From contig CANTFG010000309.1 of NCBI GenBank assembly GCA_947652605.1, positions 124,001-188,000 on the forward strand: a stretch of 64,000 nt of DNA, given 5' to 3'. Made by a program: the position numbers and the translations under genes. Source of the stretch: Elmis aenea (taxonomy: Eukaryota > Arthropoda > Insecta > Coleoptera > Elmidae). Each line of letters starts with the position of its first letter. Positions within the stretch are counted from its first letter, which is position 1. The notes below the pieces were generated by a model. The model was not told where the DNA came from. It did not search any database and saw nothing but the letters and a program-made list of their open reading frames with translations. Below, in pieces: positions 24,572-37,850 of this stretch.

Positions 24572-26020
24572 CAAACGGCATTATACTTAGAAAAATTAAC
24601 TCTATAACATGCTGAAAATGAAACAAAATGTAACAAGCCGTTTTCGAAAAAAAAATCAAAATTTCCAAAATTTTTAATTTTTAGAATAATTTTGTAAATT
24701 AAATTTCAAAATAGTTGAGACAAATGGCATTATACTAAGAAAAACAAACCCTATAACATGCTAAAATTTGAACAAAATGAAACAAGCCGTTTTCGAAAAA
24801 AAAATTCAAAATTTTTAATTTTTTGAATAATTTTGTAAATTAGGTTTCAAAACAGTTGAGACAAACGGCACTATACTTAAAAAAATAAACTCTATAACAT
24901 GCTGAAAATGGAACTAAATGTAACGAGCCGTTTTCGAAAAAAAATTCAAAATTTCCAAAATTTTTAATTTTTTGAATAATTTTGTAAATTAAATTTTAAA
25001 ATAGTTGAGACAAATGGCATTATACTTAGAAAAATAAACTCAATAACATGCTGAAAATAGAACAAAATGTAACAAGCCGTTTTCGAAAAAAAATTTCAAA
25101 ATTTTTAATTTTTTGAATAATTTTGTGAATTAAATTTCAAAATAGTTGAGACAAACGGCATTATACTTAGAAAAATAAACTCTATACCATGCTGAAAATG
25201 GAACAAAATGTAACAAGCCGTTTTCGAAAAAAAATTCAAAATTTCCAAAATTTTTAATTTTTTGAATAATTTTGTAAATTAAATTTCAATATAGTTGAGT
25301 CAAATGGCATTATACTAAAAAAAACAAACTCTATAACATGCTAAAATTTGAACAAAATTTAACAAGCCGTTTTCGAAAAAAAATTTCAAAATTTTTAATT
25401 TTTTGAATAATTTTGTAAATTAAATTTCAAAATAGTTAAGACAAACGGCATTATACTTAGAAAAATAAACTCAATAACATGCTGAAAATAGAACAAAATG
25501 TAACAAGCCGTTTTCGAAAAAAAATTTAAAATTTTCAAAATTTTTAATTTTTTGAATAATTTTGTAAATTAAATTTCAAAATAGTTGAGACAAACGGCAT
25601 TATACTTAGAAAATATAACTCTATAACATGCTGAAAATGAAACTAAATGTAACAAGCCGTTTTCGAAAAAAAAATCAAAATTTCCAAAATTTTTAATTTT
25701 TTGAATAATTTTGTAAATTAAATTTCAAAATAGTTGAGACAAACGGCATTATACTAAGAAAAACAAACTCTATAACATGCTAAAATTTAAACAAAATGTA
25801 ACAAGCCGTTTTCGAAAAAAAATTTCAAAATTTTTAATTTTTTGAATAATTTTGTAATTAAATTTCAAAATAGTTGAGACAAATGGCATTATACTAAGAA
25901 AAACAAACTCTATAACATGCTAAAATTTGAACAAAATGTAACAAGCTGTTTTCGAAAAAAAATTTCAAAATTTTTAATTTTTTGAATAATTTTGTAAATT
26001 AAATTTCAAAATAGTTGAGA
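24572..26020. repeat. First copy of a 1,449-bp tandem duplication
   Basis: Ten A2 monomers (five dimers, 1,450 minus one base). Three independent markers give a shift of exactly 1449: 'ttagaataa' (24682 and 26131), 'ttaggtttc' (24841 and 26290) and 'ttttgtgaatt' (25125 and 26574). The unit includes the one-base-short 'ttttgtaatt' monomer, which explains the missing base. Confidence 0.9.
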
Positions 26021-27469
26021 CCAACGGCATTATACTTAGAAAAAAAAACTCTATAACATGCTGAAAATGAAACAAAATGTAACAAGCCGTTTTCGAAAAA
26101 AAAATCAAAATTTCCAAAATTTTTAATTTTTAGAATAATTTTGTAAATTAAATTTCAAAATAGTTGAGACAAATGGCATTATACTAAGAAAAACAAACCC
26201 TATAACATGCTAAAATTTGAACAAAATAAAACTAGCCGTTTTCGAAAAAAAAATTCAAAATTTTTAATTTTTTGAATAATTTTGTAAATTAGGTTTCAAA
26301 ACAGTTGAGACAAACGGCACTATACTTAAAAAAATAAACTCTATAACATGCTGAAAATGGAACTAAATGTAACGAGCCGTTTTCGAAAAAAAATTCAAAA
26401 TTTCCAAAATTTTTAATTTTTTGAATAATTTTGTAAATTAAATTTTAAAATAGTTGAGACAAATGGCATTATACTTAGAAAAATAAACTCAATAACATGC
26501 TGAAAATAGAACAAAATGTAACAAGCCGTTTTCGAAAAAAAATTTCAAAATTTTTAATTTTTTGAATAATTTTGTGAATTAAATTTCAAAATAGTTAAGA
26601 CAAACGGCATTATACTTAGAAAAATAAACTCTATACCATGCTGAAAATGGAACAAAATGTAACAAGCCGTTTTCGAAAAAAAATTCAAAATTTCCAAAAT
26701 TTTTAATTTTTTGAATAATTTTGTAAATTAAATTTCAATATAGTTGAGTCAAATGGCATTATACTAAAAAAAACAAACTCTATAACATGCTAAAATTTGA
26801 ACAAAATTTAACAAGCCGTTTTCGAAAAAAAATTTCAAAATTTTTAATTTTTTGAATAATTTTGTAAATTAAATTTCAAAATAGTTAAGACAAACGGCAT
26901 TATACTTAGAAAAATAAACTCAATAACATGCTGAAAATAGAACAAAATGTAACAAGCCGTTTTCGAAAAAAAATTTAAAATTTTCAAAATTTTTAATTTT
27001 TTGAATAATTTTGTAAATTAAATTTCAAAATAGTTGAGACAAACGGCATTATACTTAGAAAATATAACTCTATAACATGCTAAAAATGAAACTAAATGTA
27101 ACAAGCCGTTTTCGAAAAAAAAATCAAAATTTCCAAAATTTTTAATTTTTTGAATAATTTTGTAAATTAAATTTCAAAATAGTTGAGACAAACGGCATTA
27201 TACTAAGAAAAACAAACTCTATAACATGCTAAAATTTAAACAAAATGTAACAAGCCGTTTTCGAAAAAAAATTTCAAAATTTTTAATTTTTTGAATAATT
27301 TTGTAATTAAATTTCAAAATAGTTGAGACAAATGGCATTATACTAAGAAAAACAAACTCTATAACATGCTAAAATTTGAACAAAATGTAACAAGCTGTTT
27401 TCGAAAAAAAATTTCAAAATTTTTAATTTTTTGAATAATTTTGTAAATTAAATTTCAAAATAGTTGAGA
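26021..27469. repeat. Second copy of the 1,449-bp tandem duplication
   Basis: It follows the first copy without a gap and begins and ends at the rare 'gagaccaacggc' variant (26021 and 27470). The copies differ at only a few bases I could see (for example 'agttgagac' against 'agttaagac' near 26,595), which suggests a recent event. Confidence 0.9.
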
Positions 27470-28459
27470 CCAACGGCATTATACTTAGAAAAATAAACTC
27501 TATACCATGCTTAAAAAAGAACAAAATGTAACAAGCCGTTTTCGAAAAAAAATTCAAAATTTTCAAAATTTTTAATTTTTTGAATAATTTTGTAAATTAA
27601 ATTTCAAAATAGTTGAGACAAACGGCATTAAACTAAGAAAAATAAACTCTATACCATGCTGAAAATGGAACCAAATGTAACAAGCCGTTTTCGAAAAAAA
27701 ATTCAAAATTTCCAAAATTTTTAATTTTTTGAATAATTTTGTAAATTAAATTTCAATATAGTTGAGTCAAATGGCATTATACTAAAAAAAACAAACTCTA
27801 TAACATGCTTAAATTTGAACAAAATGTAACAAGCCGTTTTCGAAAAAAAATTTCAAAATTTTTAATTTTTTGAATAATTTTGTAAATTAAGTTTCAAAAT
27901 AGTTAAGACAAACGGCATTATACTTAGAAAAATAAACTCAATAACATGCTGAAAATAGAACAAAATGTAACAAGCCGTTTTCGAAAAAAAATTCAAAATT
28001 TTCAAAACTTTTAATTTTTTGAATAATTTTGTAAATTAAGTTTCAAAATAGTTGAGACAAACGGCATTATACTAAGAAAAATAAACTCTATAACATGCTG
28101 AAAATGAAACTAAATGTAACAAGCCGTTTTCGAAAAAAAAATCAAAATTTCCAAAATTTTTAATTTTTTGAATAATTTTGTAAATTAAATTTCAAAATAG
28201 TTGAGACAAACGGCATTATACTAAGAAAAACAAACTCTATAACATGCTAAAATTTGAACAAAATGTAACAAGCCGTTTTCGAAAAAAAAATTTCAAAATT
28301 TTTAATTTTTTGAATAATTTTGTAATTAAATTTCAAAATAGTTGAGACAAATGGCATTATACTAAGAAATACAAACTCTATAACATGCTAAAATTTAAAC
28401 AAAATGTAACAAGCCGTTTTCGAAAAAAAAATTCAAAATTTTAAATTTTTTGAATAATT

Positions 28460-31400
28460 TTGTAAATTAAATTTCAAAATAGTTGAGACAAATGGCATTA
28501 TACTAAGAAATACAAACTCTATAACATGCTAAAATTTGAACAACATGTAACAAGCCGTTTTCGAAAAAAAATTCAAATATTCCAAAATTTTTAATTTTTT
28601 GAATAATTTTGTAAATTAAATTTCAAAATAATTGAGACAAACGGCATTAAACTAAAAAAAACAAACTTTATAACATGCTAAAATTTAAACAAAATGTAAC
28701 GAGCCGTTTTCGAAAAAAAATTCAAATATTCCAAAATTTTCAATTTTTTGAATAATTTTGTAAATTAAATTTCAAAATAGTTGAGACAAATGGCATTATA
28801 CTAAGAAAAACAAACTCTATAACATGCTAAAATTTGAACAAAATGTCACAAGCCGTTTTCGAAAAAAAATTTCAAAATTTTTAATTTCTTGAATAATTTT
28901 GTAAATTAAATTTCAAAATAGTTAAGACAAACGGCATTATACTTAGAAAAATAAACTCTATAACATGCTAAAAATGGAACAAAATGTAACAAACCGTTTT
29001 CGAAAAAAAATTCAAAATTTTTAAAATTTTTAATTTTTTGAATAATTTTGTAAATTAAATTTCAAAATAGTTGAGACAAACGGCATTATACTAAGAAAAA
29101 CTAACTCTATAACACGCTAAAATTTGAACAAAATGTAACAAGCCGTTTTCGAAAAAAAATTTCAAAATTTTTAATTTTTTGAATAATTTTGTAAATTAAA
29201 TTTCAAAATAGTTGAGACAAACGGCATTATACTTAGAAAAATAAACTCTATAACAAGCTAAAAACGGAACCAAATGTAACAAGCCGTTTTCGAAAAAAAA
29301 TTCAAAATTTCCAAAATTTTTAATTTTTTGAATAATTTAGTAAATTAAATTTCAAAATAGTTGAGACAAATGGCATTATACTAAGAAAAACAAACTCTAT
29401 AACATGCTAAAATTTGAACAAAATGTAACAAGCCGTTTTCGAAAAAAAATTTCAAAATTTTTAATTTTTTAAATAATTTTGTAAATTAAATTTCAAAATA
29501 GTTAAAACAAATGGCATTATACTAAGAAAAACAAACTCTATAACATGCTAAAATTTGAACAAAATGTAACAAGCCGTTTTCGAAAAAAAATTCAAAATTT
29601 TTAAAATTTTTAATTTTCTGAATAACTTTGTAAATTAACTTTTAAAATAGTTGAGACAAACGGCATTATACTAAGAAAAATAAACTGTATAACATACTAA
29701 AATTTAAACAAAATCGTAAGAGCCGTTTTCGAGAAAAAGTTTCAAAATTTTTAATTTTTTGAATAACTTTGTAAATTAAATTTCAAAATAGTTGAGACAA
29801 ACGGCATTATACTAAGAAAAATAAACTCTATAACATACTAAAATTTAAACAAAATCGTAATAGCCGTTTTCGAGAAAAATTTTCAAAATTTTTAATTTTC
29901 TGAATAACTTTGTAAATTAAATTTCAAAATAGTTGAGACAAACGGCATTATACTAAGAAAAAAAAACTCTATAACATACTAAAATTTGAACAAAATCGTA
30001 TGAGCCGTTTTTGAGGAAAATTTTCAAAATTTTTAATTTTTTGAATAACTTTGTAAATTAAATTTCAAAATAGTTGAGACAAACGGCATTTTACTAAGAA
30101 AAATAAACTCTATAACATACTAAAATTTGAACAAAATCGTATGAGCCGTTTTCGAGATAAATTTTCAAAATTTTTAATTTTCTGAATAACTTTGTAAATT
30201 AACTTTCAAAATAGTTGAGACAAACGGCATTATACTAAGAAAAATAAACTGTACAACATACTTAAATTTGAACAAAATCGTAAGAGCCGTTATCGAGATA
30301 AATTTTCAAAATTTTTAATTTTTTGAATAACTTTGTAAATTAAATTTCAAAATAGTTGAGAAAAACGGCATTATACTTAGAAAAATAAACTCTATAACAA
30401 GCTAAAAACGGAACCAAATGTAACAAGCCGTTTTCGAAAAAAAATTCAAAATTTCCAAAATTTTTAATTTTTTGAATAATTTTGTAAATTAAATTTCAAA
30501 ATAGTTGAGACAAATGGCATTATACTAAGAAAAACAAACTCTATAACATGCTATAATTTAAACAAAATGTAACAAGCCGTTTTCGAAAAAAAATTTCAAA
30601 ATTTTTAATTTTTTGAATAATTTTGTAAATTAAATTTCAAAATAGTTGAGACAAACGGCATTATACTAAGAAAAACAAAGTCTATAACATGCTAAAATTT
30701 GAACAAAATGTAACAAGCCGTTTTCGAAAAAAAATTTCAAAATTTTTAATTTTTTGAATAATTTTGTAAATTAAATTTCAAAATAGTTGAGACAAACGGC
30801 ATCATACTTAGAAAAATAAACTCTATAACATGCTAAAAATAGAACAAAATGTAACAAGCCGTTTTCGAAAAAAAATTCAAAATTTTCAAAATTTTTAATT
30901 TTTTGAATAATTTTGTAAATTAAATTTCAAAATAGTTGAGACAAACGGCATTATACTAAGAAAATCAAACTCTATAACATGCTAAAATTTGAACAAAATG
31001 TAACAAGCCTTTTTCGAAAAAAAATTTCAAAATTTTTAATTTTCTGAATAGTTTTGTAAATTAAATTTCAAAATAGTTGAGACAAATGGCATTATACTAA
31101 GAAAAACAAACCCTATAACATGCTAAAATTTGAACAAAAAGAAACAAGCCGTTTTCGAAAAAAAATTTCAAAATTTTAAATTTTTTGAATAATTTTGTAA
31201 ATTAGGTTTCAAAACAGTTGAGACAAACGGCACTATACTTATAAAAATAAACTCTATAACATGCTAAAAATGGAACTAAATGTAACGAGCCGTTTTCGAA
31301 AAAAAATTCAAAATTTCCAAAATTTTTAATTTTTTGAATAATTTTGTAAATTAAATTTCAAAATAGTTGAGACAAATGGCATTATACTAAGAAAAACAAA

Positions 31401-34400
31401 CTCTATAACATGCTAAAATTTGAACAAAATGTAACAAGCCGTTTTCGAAAAAAAATTTCAAAATTTTTAATTTTTTGAATAATTTTGTAAATTAAATTTC
31501 AAAATAGTTAAGACAAACGGCATTATACTTAGAAAAATAAACTCTATAACATGCTGAAAAAAGAACAAAATGTAACAAGCCGTTTTCGAAAAAAAATTCA
31601 AAATTTTCAAAATTTTTAATTTTTTGAATAATTTTGTAAATTAAATTTTAAAATAGTTGAGACAAACGGCATTATACTAAGAAAAACAAACTCTATAACA
31701 TGCTAAAATTTGAACAAAATGAAACAAGCCGTTTTCGAAAAAAAAATTCTAAATTTTTAATTTTTTGAATAATTTTGTAAATTAGGTTTCAAAACAGTTG
31801 AGACAAACGGCACTATACTTAAAAAAATAAACTCTATAACATGCTGTAAATGGAACTAAATGTAACGAGCCGTTTTCGAAAAAAAATTCAAAATTTCCAA
31901 AATTTTTAATTTTTTGAATAATTTTGTAAATTAAATTTCAAAATAGTTGAGACAAATGGCATTATACTTAGAAAAATAAACTCAATAACATGCTGAAAAT
32001 AGAACAAAATGTAACAAGATGTTTTCGAAAAAAAATTTCAAAATTTTTAATTTTTTGAATAATTTTGTAAATTAAATTTCAAAATAGTTGAGACAAACGG
32101 TATTATACTTAGAAAAATAAACTCTATACCATGCTAAAAATGGAACAAAATGTAACAGCCGTTTTCGAAAAAAAAATTCAAAATTTCCAAAATTTTTAAT
32201 TTTTTGAATAATTTTGTAAATTAAATTTCAAAATAGTTGAGACAAACGGCATTATACTAAGAAAAACAAACTCTATAACATGCTAAAATTTGAACAAAAT
32301 GTAACAAGCCGTTTTCGAAAAAAAATTTCAAAATTTTTAATTTTTTGAATAATTTTGTAATTAAATTTCAAAATAGTTGAGACAAATGGCATTATACTAA
32401 GAAATACAAACTCTATAACATGCTAAAATTTGAACAAAATGTAACAAGCCGTTTTCGAAAAAAAATTTCAAAATTTTAAATTTTTTGAATAATTTTGTAA
32501 ATTAAATTTCAAAATAGTTGAGACAAATGGCATTATACTAAGAAATACAAACTCTATAACATGCTAAAATTTGAACAAAATGTAACAAGCCGTTTTCGAA
32601 AAAAAATTTCAAAATTTTTAATTTTTTGAATAATTTTGTAAATTAAATTTCAAAATAGTTAAGACAAACGGCATTATACTTAGAAAAATAAACTCAATAA
32701 CATGCTGAAAATAGAACAAAATGTAACAAGCCGTTTTCGAAAAAAAATTCAAAATTTTCAAAATTTTTAATTTTTTGAATAATTTTGTAAATTAAATTTC
32801 AAAATAGTTGAGACAAACGGCATTATACTTAGAAAAATTAACTCTATAACATGCTGAAAATGAAACTAAATGTAACAAGCCGTTTTCGAAAAAAAAATCA
32901 AAATTTCCAAAATTTTTAATTTTTTGAATAATTTTGTAAATTAAATTTCAAAATAGTTGAGACAAACGGCATTATACTAAGAAAAACAAACTCTATAACA
33001 TGCTAAAATTTAAACAAAATGTAACAAGCCGTTTTCGAAAAAAATTTTCAAAATTTTTAATTTTTTGAATAATTTTGTAATTAAATTTCAAAATAGTTGA
33101 GACAAATGGCTCTATACTAAGAAAAACAAACTCTATAACATGCTAAAATTTGAACAAAATGTAACAAGCCGTTTTCGAAAAAAAAATTCAAAATTTTTAA
33201 TTTTTTGAATAATTTTGTAAATTAAATTTCAAAATAGTTGAGACAAACGGCATTATACTTAGAAAAATAAACTCTATACCATGCTGAAAAAAGAACAAAA
33301 TGTAACAAGCCGTTTTCGAAAAAAAATTCAAAATTTTCAAAATTTTTAATTTTTTGAATAGTTTTGTAAATTAAATTTCAAAATAGTTGAGACAAACGGC
33401 ATTATACTAAGAAAAATAAACTCTATACCATGCTGAAAATGGAACAAAATGTAACAAGCCGTTTTCGAAAAAAAAATTCAAAATTTCGAAAATTTTTAAT
33501 TTTTTGAATAATTTTGTAAATTAAATTTCAATATAGGTAAGTCAAATGGCATTATACTAAAAAAAACAAACTCTATAACATGCTAAAATTTGAACAAAAT
33601 GTAACAAGCTGTTTTCGAAAAAAAATTTCAAAATTTTTAATTTTTTGAATAATTTTGTAAATTAAATTTCAAAATTGTTAAGACAAACGGCATTATACTT
33701 AGAAAAATAAACTCAATAACATGCTGAAAATAGAACAAAATGTAACAAGCCGTTTTCGAAAAAAAATTCAAAATTTTCAAAATTTTTAATTTTTTGAATA
33801 ATTTTGTAAATTAAATTTCAAAATAGTTGAGACAAACGGCATTATACTAAGAAAAACAAACTCTATAACATGCTAAAATTTAAACAAAATGTAACAAGCC
33901 GTTTTCGAAAAAAAATTTCAAAATTTTTAATTTTTTGAATAATTTTGTAATTAAATTTCAAAATAGTTGAGACAAATGGCATTATACTAAGAAATACAAA
34001 CTCTATAACATGCTAAAATTTGAACAAAATGTAACAAGCCGTTTTCGAAAAAAAATTTCAAAATTTTAAATTTTTTGAATAATTTTGTAAATTAAATTTC
34101 AAAATAGTTGAGACAAATGGCATTATACTAAGAAATACAAACTCTATAACATGCTAAAATTTGAACAACATGTAACAAGCCGTTTTCGAAAAAAAATTCA
34201 AATATTCCAAAATTTTTAATTTTTTGAATAATTTTGTAAATTAAATTTCAAAATAATTGAGACAAACGGCATTAAACTAAGAAAAACAAACCTTATAACA
34301 TGCTTAAATTTAAACAAAATGTAACAAGCCGTTTTCGAAAAAAAATTCAAAATTTCCAAAATTTTTAATTTTTTGAATAATTTAGTAAATTAAATTTCAA

Positions 34401-35640
34401 AATAGTTGAGACAAATGGCATTATACTAAGAAATACAAACTCTATAACATGCTAAAATTTGAACAAAATGTAACAAGCCGTTTTCGAAAAAAAAATTCAA
34501 AATTTTAAATTTTTTGAATAATTTTGTAAATTAAATTTCAAAATAGTTGAGACAAATGGCATTATACTAAGAAATACAAACTCTATAACATGCTAAAATT
34601 TGAACAACATGTAACAAGCCGTTTTCGAAAAAAAATTCAAATATTCCAAAATTTTTAATTTTTTGAATAATTTTGTAAATTAAATTTCAAAATAATTGAG
34701 ACAAACGGCATTAAACTAAAAAAAACAAACTTTATAACATGCTAAAATTTAAACAAAATGTAACGAGCCGTTTTCGAAAAAAAATTCAAATATTCCAAAA
34801 TTTTCAATTTTTTGAATAATTTTGTAAATTAAATTTCAAAATAGTTGAGACAAATGGCATTATACTAAGAAAAACAAACTCTATAACATGCTAAAATTTG
34901 AACAAAATGTCACAAGCCGTTTTCGAAAAAAAATTTCAAAATTTTTAATTTCTTGAATAATTTTGTAAATTAAATTTCAAAATAGTTAAGACAAACGGCA
35001 TTATACTTAGAAAAATAAACTCTATAACATGCTAAAAATGGAACAAAATGTAACAAACCGTTTTCGAAAAAAAATTCAAAATTTTTAAAATTTTTAATTT
35101 TTTGAATAATTTTGTAAATTAAATTTCAAAATAGTTGAGACAAACGGCATTATACTAAGAAAAACTAACTCTATAACACGCTAAAATTTGAACAAAATGT
35201 AACAAGCCGTTTTCGAAAAAAAATTTCAAAATTTTTAATTTTTTGAATAATTTTGTAAATTAAATTTCAAAATAGTTGAGACAAACGGCATTATACTTAA
35301 AAAAATAAACTCTATAACAAGCTAAAAACGGAACCAAATGTAACAAGCCGTTTTCGAAAAAAAATTCAAAATTTCCAAAATTTTTAATTTTTTGAATAAT
35401 TTAGTAAATTAAATTTCAAAATAGTTGAGACAAATGGCATTATACTAAGAAAAACAAACTCTATAACATGCTAAAATTTGAACAAAATGTAACAAGCCGT
35501 TTTCGAAAAAAAATTTCAAAATTTTTAATTTTTTAAATAATTTTGTAAATTAAATTTCAAATTAGTTAAAACAAATGGCATTATACTAAGAAAAACAAAC
35601 TCTATAACATGCTAAAATTTGAACAAAATGTAACAAGCCG
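28460..35640. repeat. First copy of an ~8.2-kb segmental duplication
   Basis: Markers spaced 8234-8236 bp from the second copy include 'ttttcaatttttt' (28741 and 36976), 'acgct' in 'aacacgctaa' (29114 and 37349), 'gttatcg' (30289 and 38523), 'ttaggtttc' (31203 and 39438; 31783 and 40018) and 'gctctatac' (33109 and 41345). The unit spans an A1 island and A2 on both sides. From about 33.85 kb local indels change the offset: the second copy has one extra 149-bp unit, while this copy has extra monomers at 34.3-34.7 kb. Confidence 0.85.
29618..30361. repeat. A1 island, ~745 bp, no B
   Basis: Just over five A1 monomers in A2 surroundings. Ordered private variants identify it: 'ttaacttttaaaatag', 'cgtaatagccg', 'aagaaaaaaaaactc', 'cgtttttgagg', 'cattttactaag', 'gtacaacatac' and 'ccgttatcgag'. 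The same series occurs in the islands at 35,681 and 37,851, and its second half also near 22,740-23,129. The island therefore looks like the right end of the 21-23 kb island copied without its B blocks. Confidence 0.93.
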
Positions 35641-35680
35641 TTTTCGAAAAAAAATTCAAAATTTTTAAAATTTTTAATTT
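30362..35680. repeat. A2 satellite domain
   Basis: A2 dimers that first repeat 23,130-24,500 at +7232 (for example 'gctgaaaaaagaac' at 24321 and 31553), then carry the variant series shared with 38.6-43.5 kb. Near 34.27-34.72 kb a short stretch is repeated ('gaacaacatgtaac' units at about 34,165 and 34,605), so this copy is longer there than its partner. One unit near 32,155 has lost a base in 'aacagccg'. Confidence 0.94.
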
Positions 35681-36685
35681 TCTGAATAACTTTGTAAATT
35701 AACTTTTAAAATAGTTGAGACAAACGGCATTATACTAAGAAAAATAAACTGTATAACATACTAAAATTTAAACAAAATCGTAAGAGCCGTTTTCGAGAAA
35801 AAATTTCAAAATTTTTAATTTTTTGAATAACTTTGTAAATTAAATTTCAAAATAGTTGAGACAAACGGCATTATACTAAGAAAAATAAACTCTATAACAT
35901 ACTAAAATTTAAACAAAATCGTAATAGCCGTTTTCGAGAAAAATTTTCAAAATTTTTAATTTTCTGAATAACTTTGTAAATTAAATTTCAAAATAGTTGA
36001 GACAAACGGCATTATACTAAGAAAAAAAAACTCTATAACATACTAAAATTTGAACAAAATCGTATGAGCCGTTTTTGAGGAAAATTTTCAAAATTTTTAA
36101 TTTTTTGAATAACTTTGTAAATTAAATTTCAAAATAGTTGAGACAAACGGCATTTTACTAAGAAAAATAAACTCTATAACATACTAAAATTTGAACAAAA
36201 TCGTATGAGCCGTTTTCGAGATAAATTTTCAAAATTTTTAATTTTCTGAATAACTTTGTAAATTAACTTTCAAAATAGTTGAGACAAACGGCATTATACT
36301 AAGAAAAATAAACTGTACAACATACTTAAATTTGAACAAAATCGTAAGAGCCGTTATCGAGATAAATTTTCAAAATTTTTAATTTTTTGAATAACTTTGT
36401 AAATTAAATTTCAAAATAGTTGAGAAAAACGGCATTATACTTAGAAAAATAAACTCTATAACAAGCTAAAAACGGAACCAAATGTAACAAGCCGTTTTCG
36501 AAAAAAAATTCAAAATTTCCAAAATTTTTAATTTTTTGAATAATTTTGTAAATTAAATTTCAAAATAGTTGAGACAAATGGCATTATACTAAGAAAAACA
36601 AAGTCTATAACATGCTAAAATTTAAACAAAATGTAACAAGCCGTTTTCGAAAAAAAATTCAAATATTCCAAAATTTTTAATTTTT
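34515..36685. repeat. First copy of a ~2.17-kb tandem duplication
   Basis: A2-A1 island-A2 unit whose markers repeat at 2170-2171 bp: 'gaaatac' (34571 and 36742), 'aataattg' (34691 and 36862), 'ttcaattt' (34805 and 36976 at the caattt), 'acgct' (35178 and 37349) and 'gttatcg' (36353 and 38523). Confidence 0.87.
35681..36425. repeat. A1 island, ~745 bp, no B
   Basis: It carries the same ordered variants and the same entry and exit sequences as the island at 29,618, 6,064 bp upstream. A few bases differ, for example 'gagaaaaaatttc' here against 'gagaaaaagtttc' there. Confidence 0.93.
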
Positions 36686-37850
36686 TGAATAATTTTGTAA
36701 ATTAAATTTCAAAATAGTTGAGACAAATGGCATTATACTAAGAAATACAAACTCTATAACATGCTAAAATTTGAACAACATGTAACAAGCCGTTTTCGAA
36801 AAAAAATTCAAATATTCCAAAATTTTTAATTTTTTGAATAATTTTGTAAATTAAATTTCAAAATAATTGAGACAAACGGCATTAAACTAAAAAAAACAAA
36901 CTTTATAACATGCTAAAATTTAAACAAAATGTAACGAGCCGTTTTCGAAAAAAAATTCAAATATTCCAAAATTTTCAATTTTTTGAATAATTTTGTAAAT
37001 TAAATTTCAAAATAGTTGAGACAAATGGCATTATACTAAGAAAAACAAACTCTATAACATGCTAAAATTTGAACAAAATGTCACAAGCCGTTTTCGAAAA
37101 AAAAATTGAAAATTTTTAATTTCTTGAATAATTTTGTAAATTAAATTTCAAAATAGTTAAGACAAACGGCATTATACTTAGAAAAATAAACTCTATAACA
37201 TGCTAAAAATGGAACAAAATGTAACAAACCGTTTTCGAAAAAAAATTCAAAATTTTTAAAATTTTTAATTTTTTGAATAATTTTGTAAATTAAATTTCAA
37301 AATAGTTGAGACAAACGGCATTATACTAAGAAAAACTAACTCTATAACACGCTAAAATTTGAACAAAATGTAACAAGCCGTTTTCGAAAAAAAATTTCAA
37401 AATTTTTAATTTTTTGAATAATTTTGTAAATTAAATTTCAAAATAGTTGAGACAAACGGCATTATACTTAGAAAAATAAACTCTATAACAAGCTAAAAAC
37501 GGAACCAAATGTAACAAGCCGTTTTCGAAAAAAAATTCAAAATTTCCAAAATTTTTAATTTTTTGAATAATTTAGTAAATTAAATTTCAAAATAGTTGAG
37601 ACAAATGGCATTATACTAAGAAAAACAAACTCTATAACATGCTAAAATTTGAACAAAATGTAACAAGCCGTTTTCGAAAAAAAATTTCAAAATTTTTAAT
37701 TTTTTAAATAATTTTGTAAATTAAATTTCAAAATAGTTAAAACAAATGGCATTATACTAAGAAAAACAAACTCTATAACATGCTAAAATTTGAACAAAAT
37801 GTAACAAGCCGTTTTCGAAAAAAAATTCAAAATTTTTAAAATTTTTAATT
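36426..37850. repeat. A2 segment between two A1 islands
   Basis: About ten A2 units, mostly belonging to the second 2.17-kb copy. Between 36,600 and 36,690 the unit 'caaagtctataacatgc' is followed by 'caaatattccaaaattttt', a pairing not seen in other copies, so the recombination join of the duplication probably lies here. Confidence 0.9.

Larger units (their letters stand above)
23130..29617. repeat. A2 satellite domain with 290-bp dimers
   Basis: Regular A2a/A2b alternation. Distinctive variant units include one with 'ttaggtttcaaaacagttg' and 'cactatactt' (23971, 24841, 26290), one with a base missing in 'ttttgtaattaaatttc' (near 25,851, 27,301 and 28,322), and one with 'caaatattccaaaattttc' near 28,725. 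These variants recur in the same order in later domains, so they serve as tags for larger repeat units. Confidence 0.95.
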
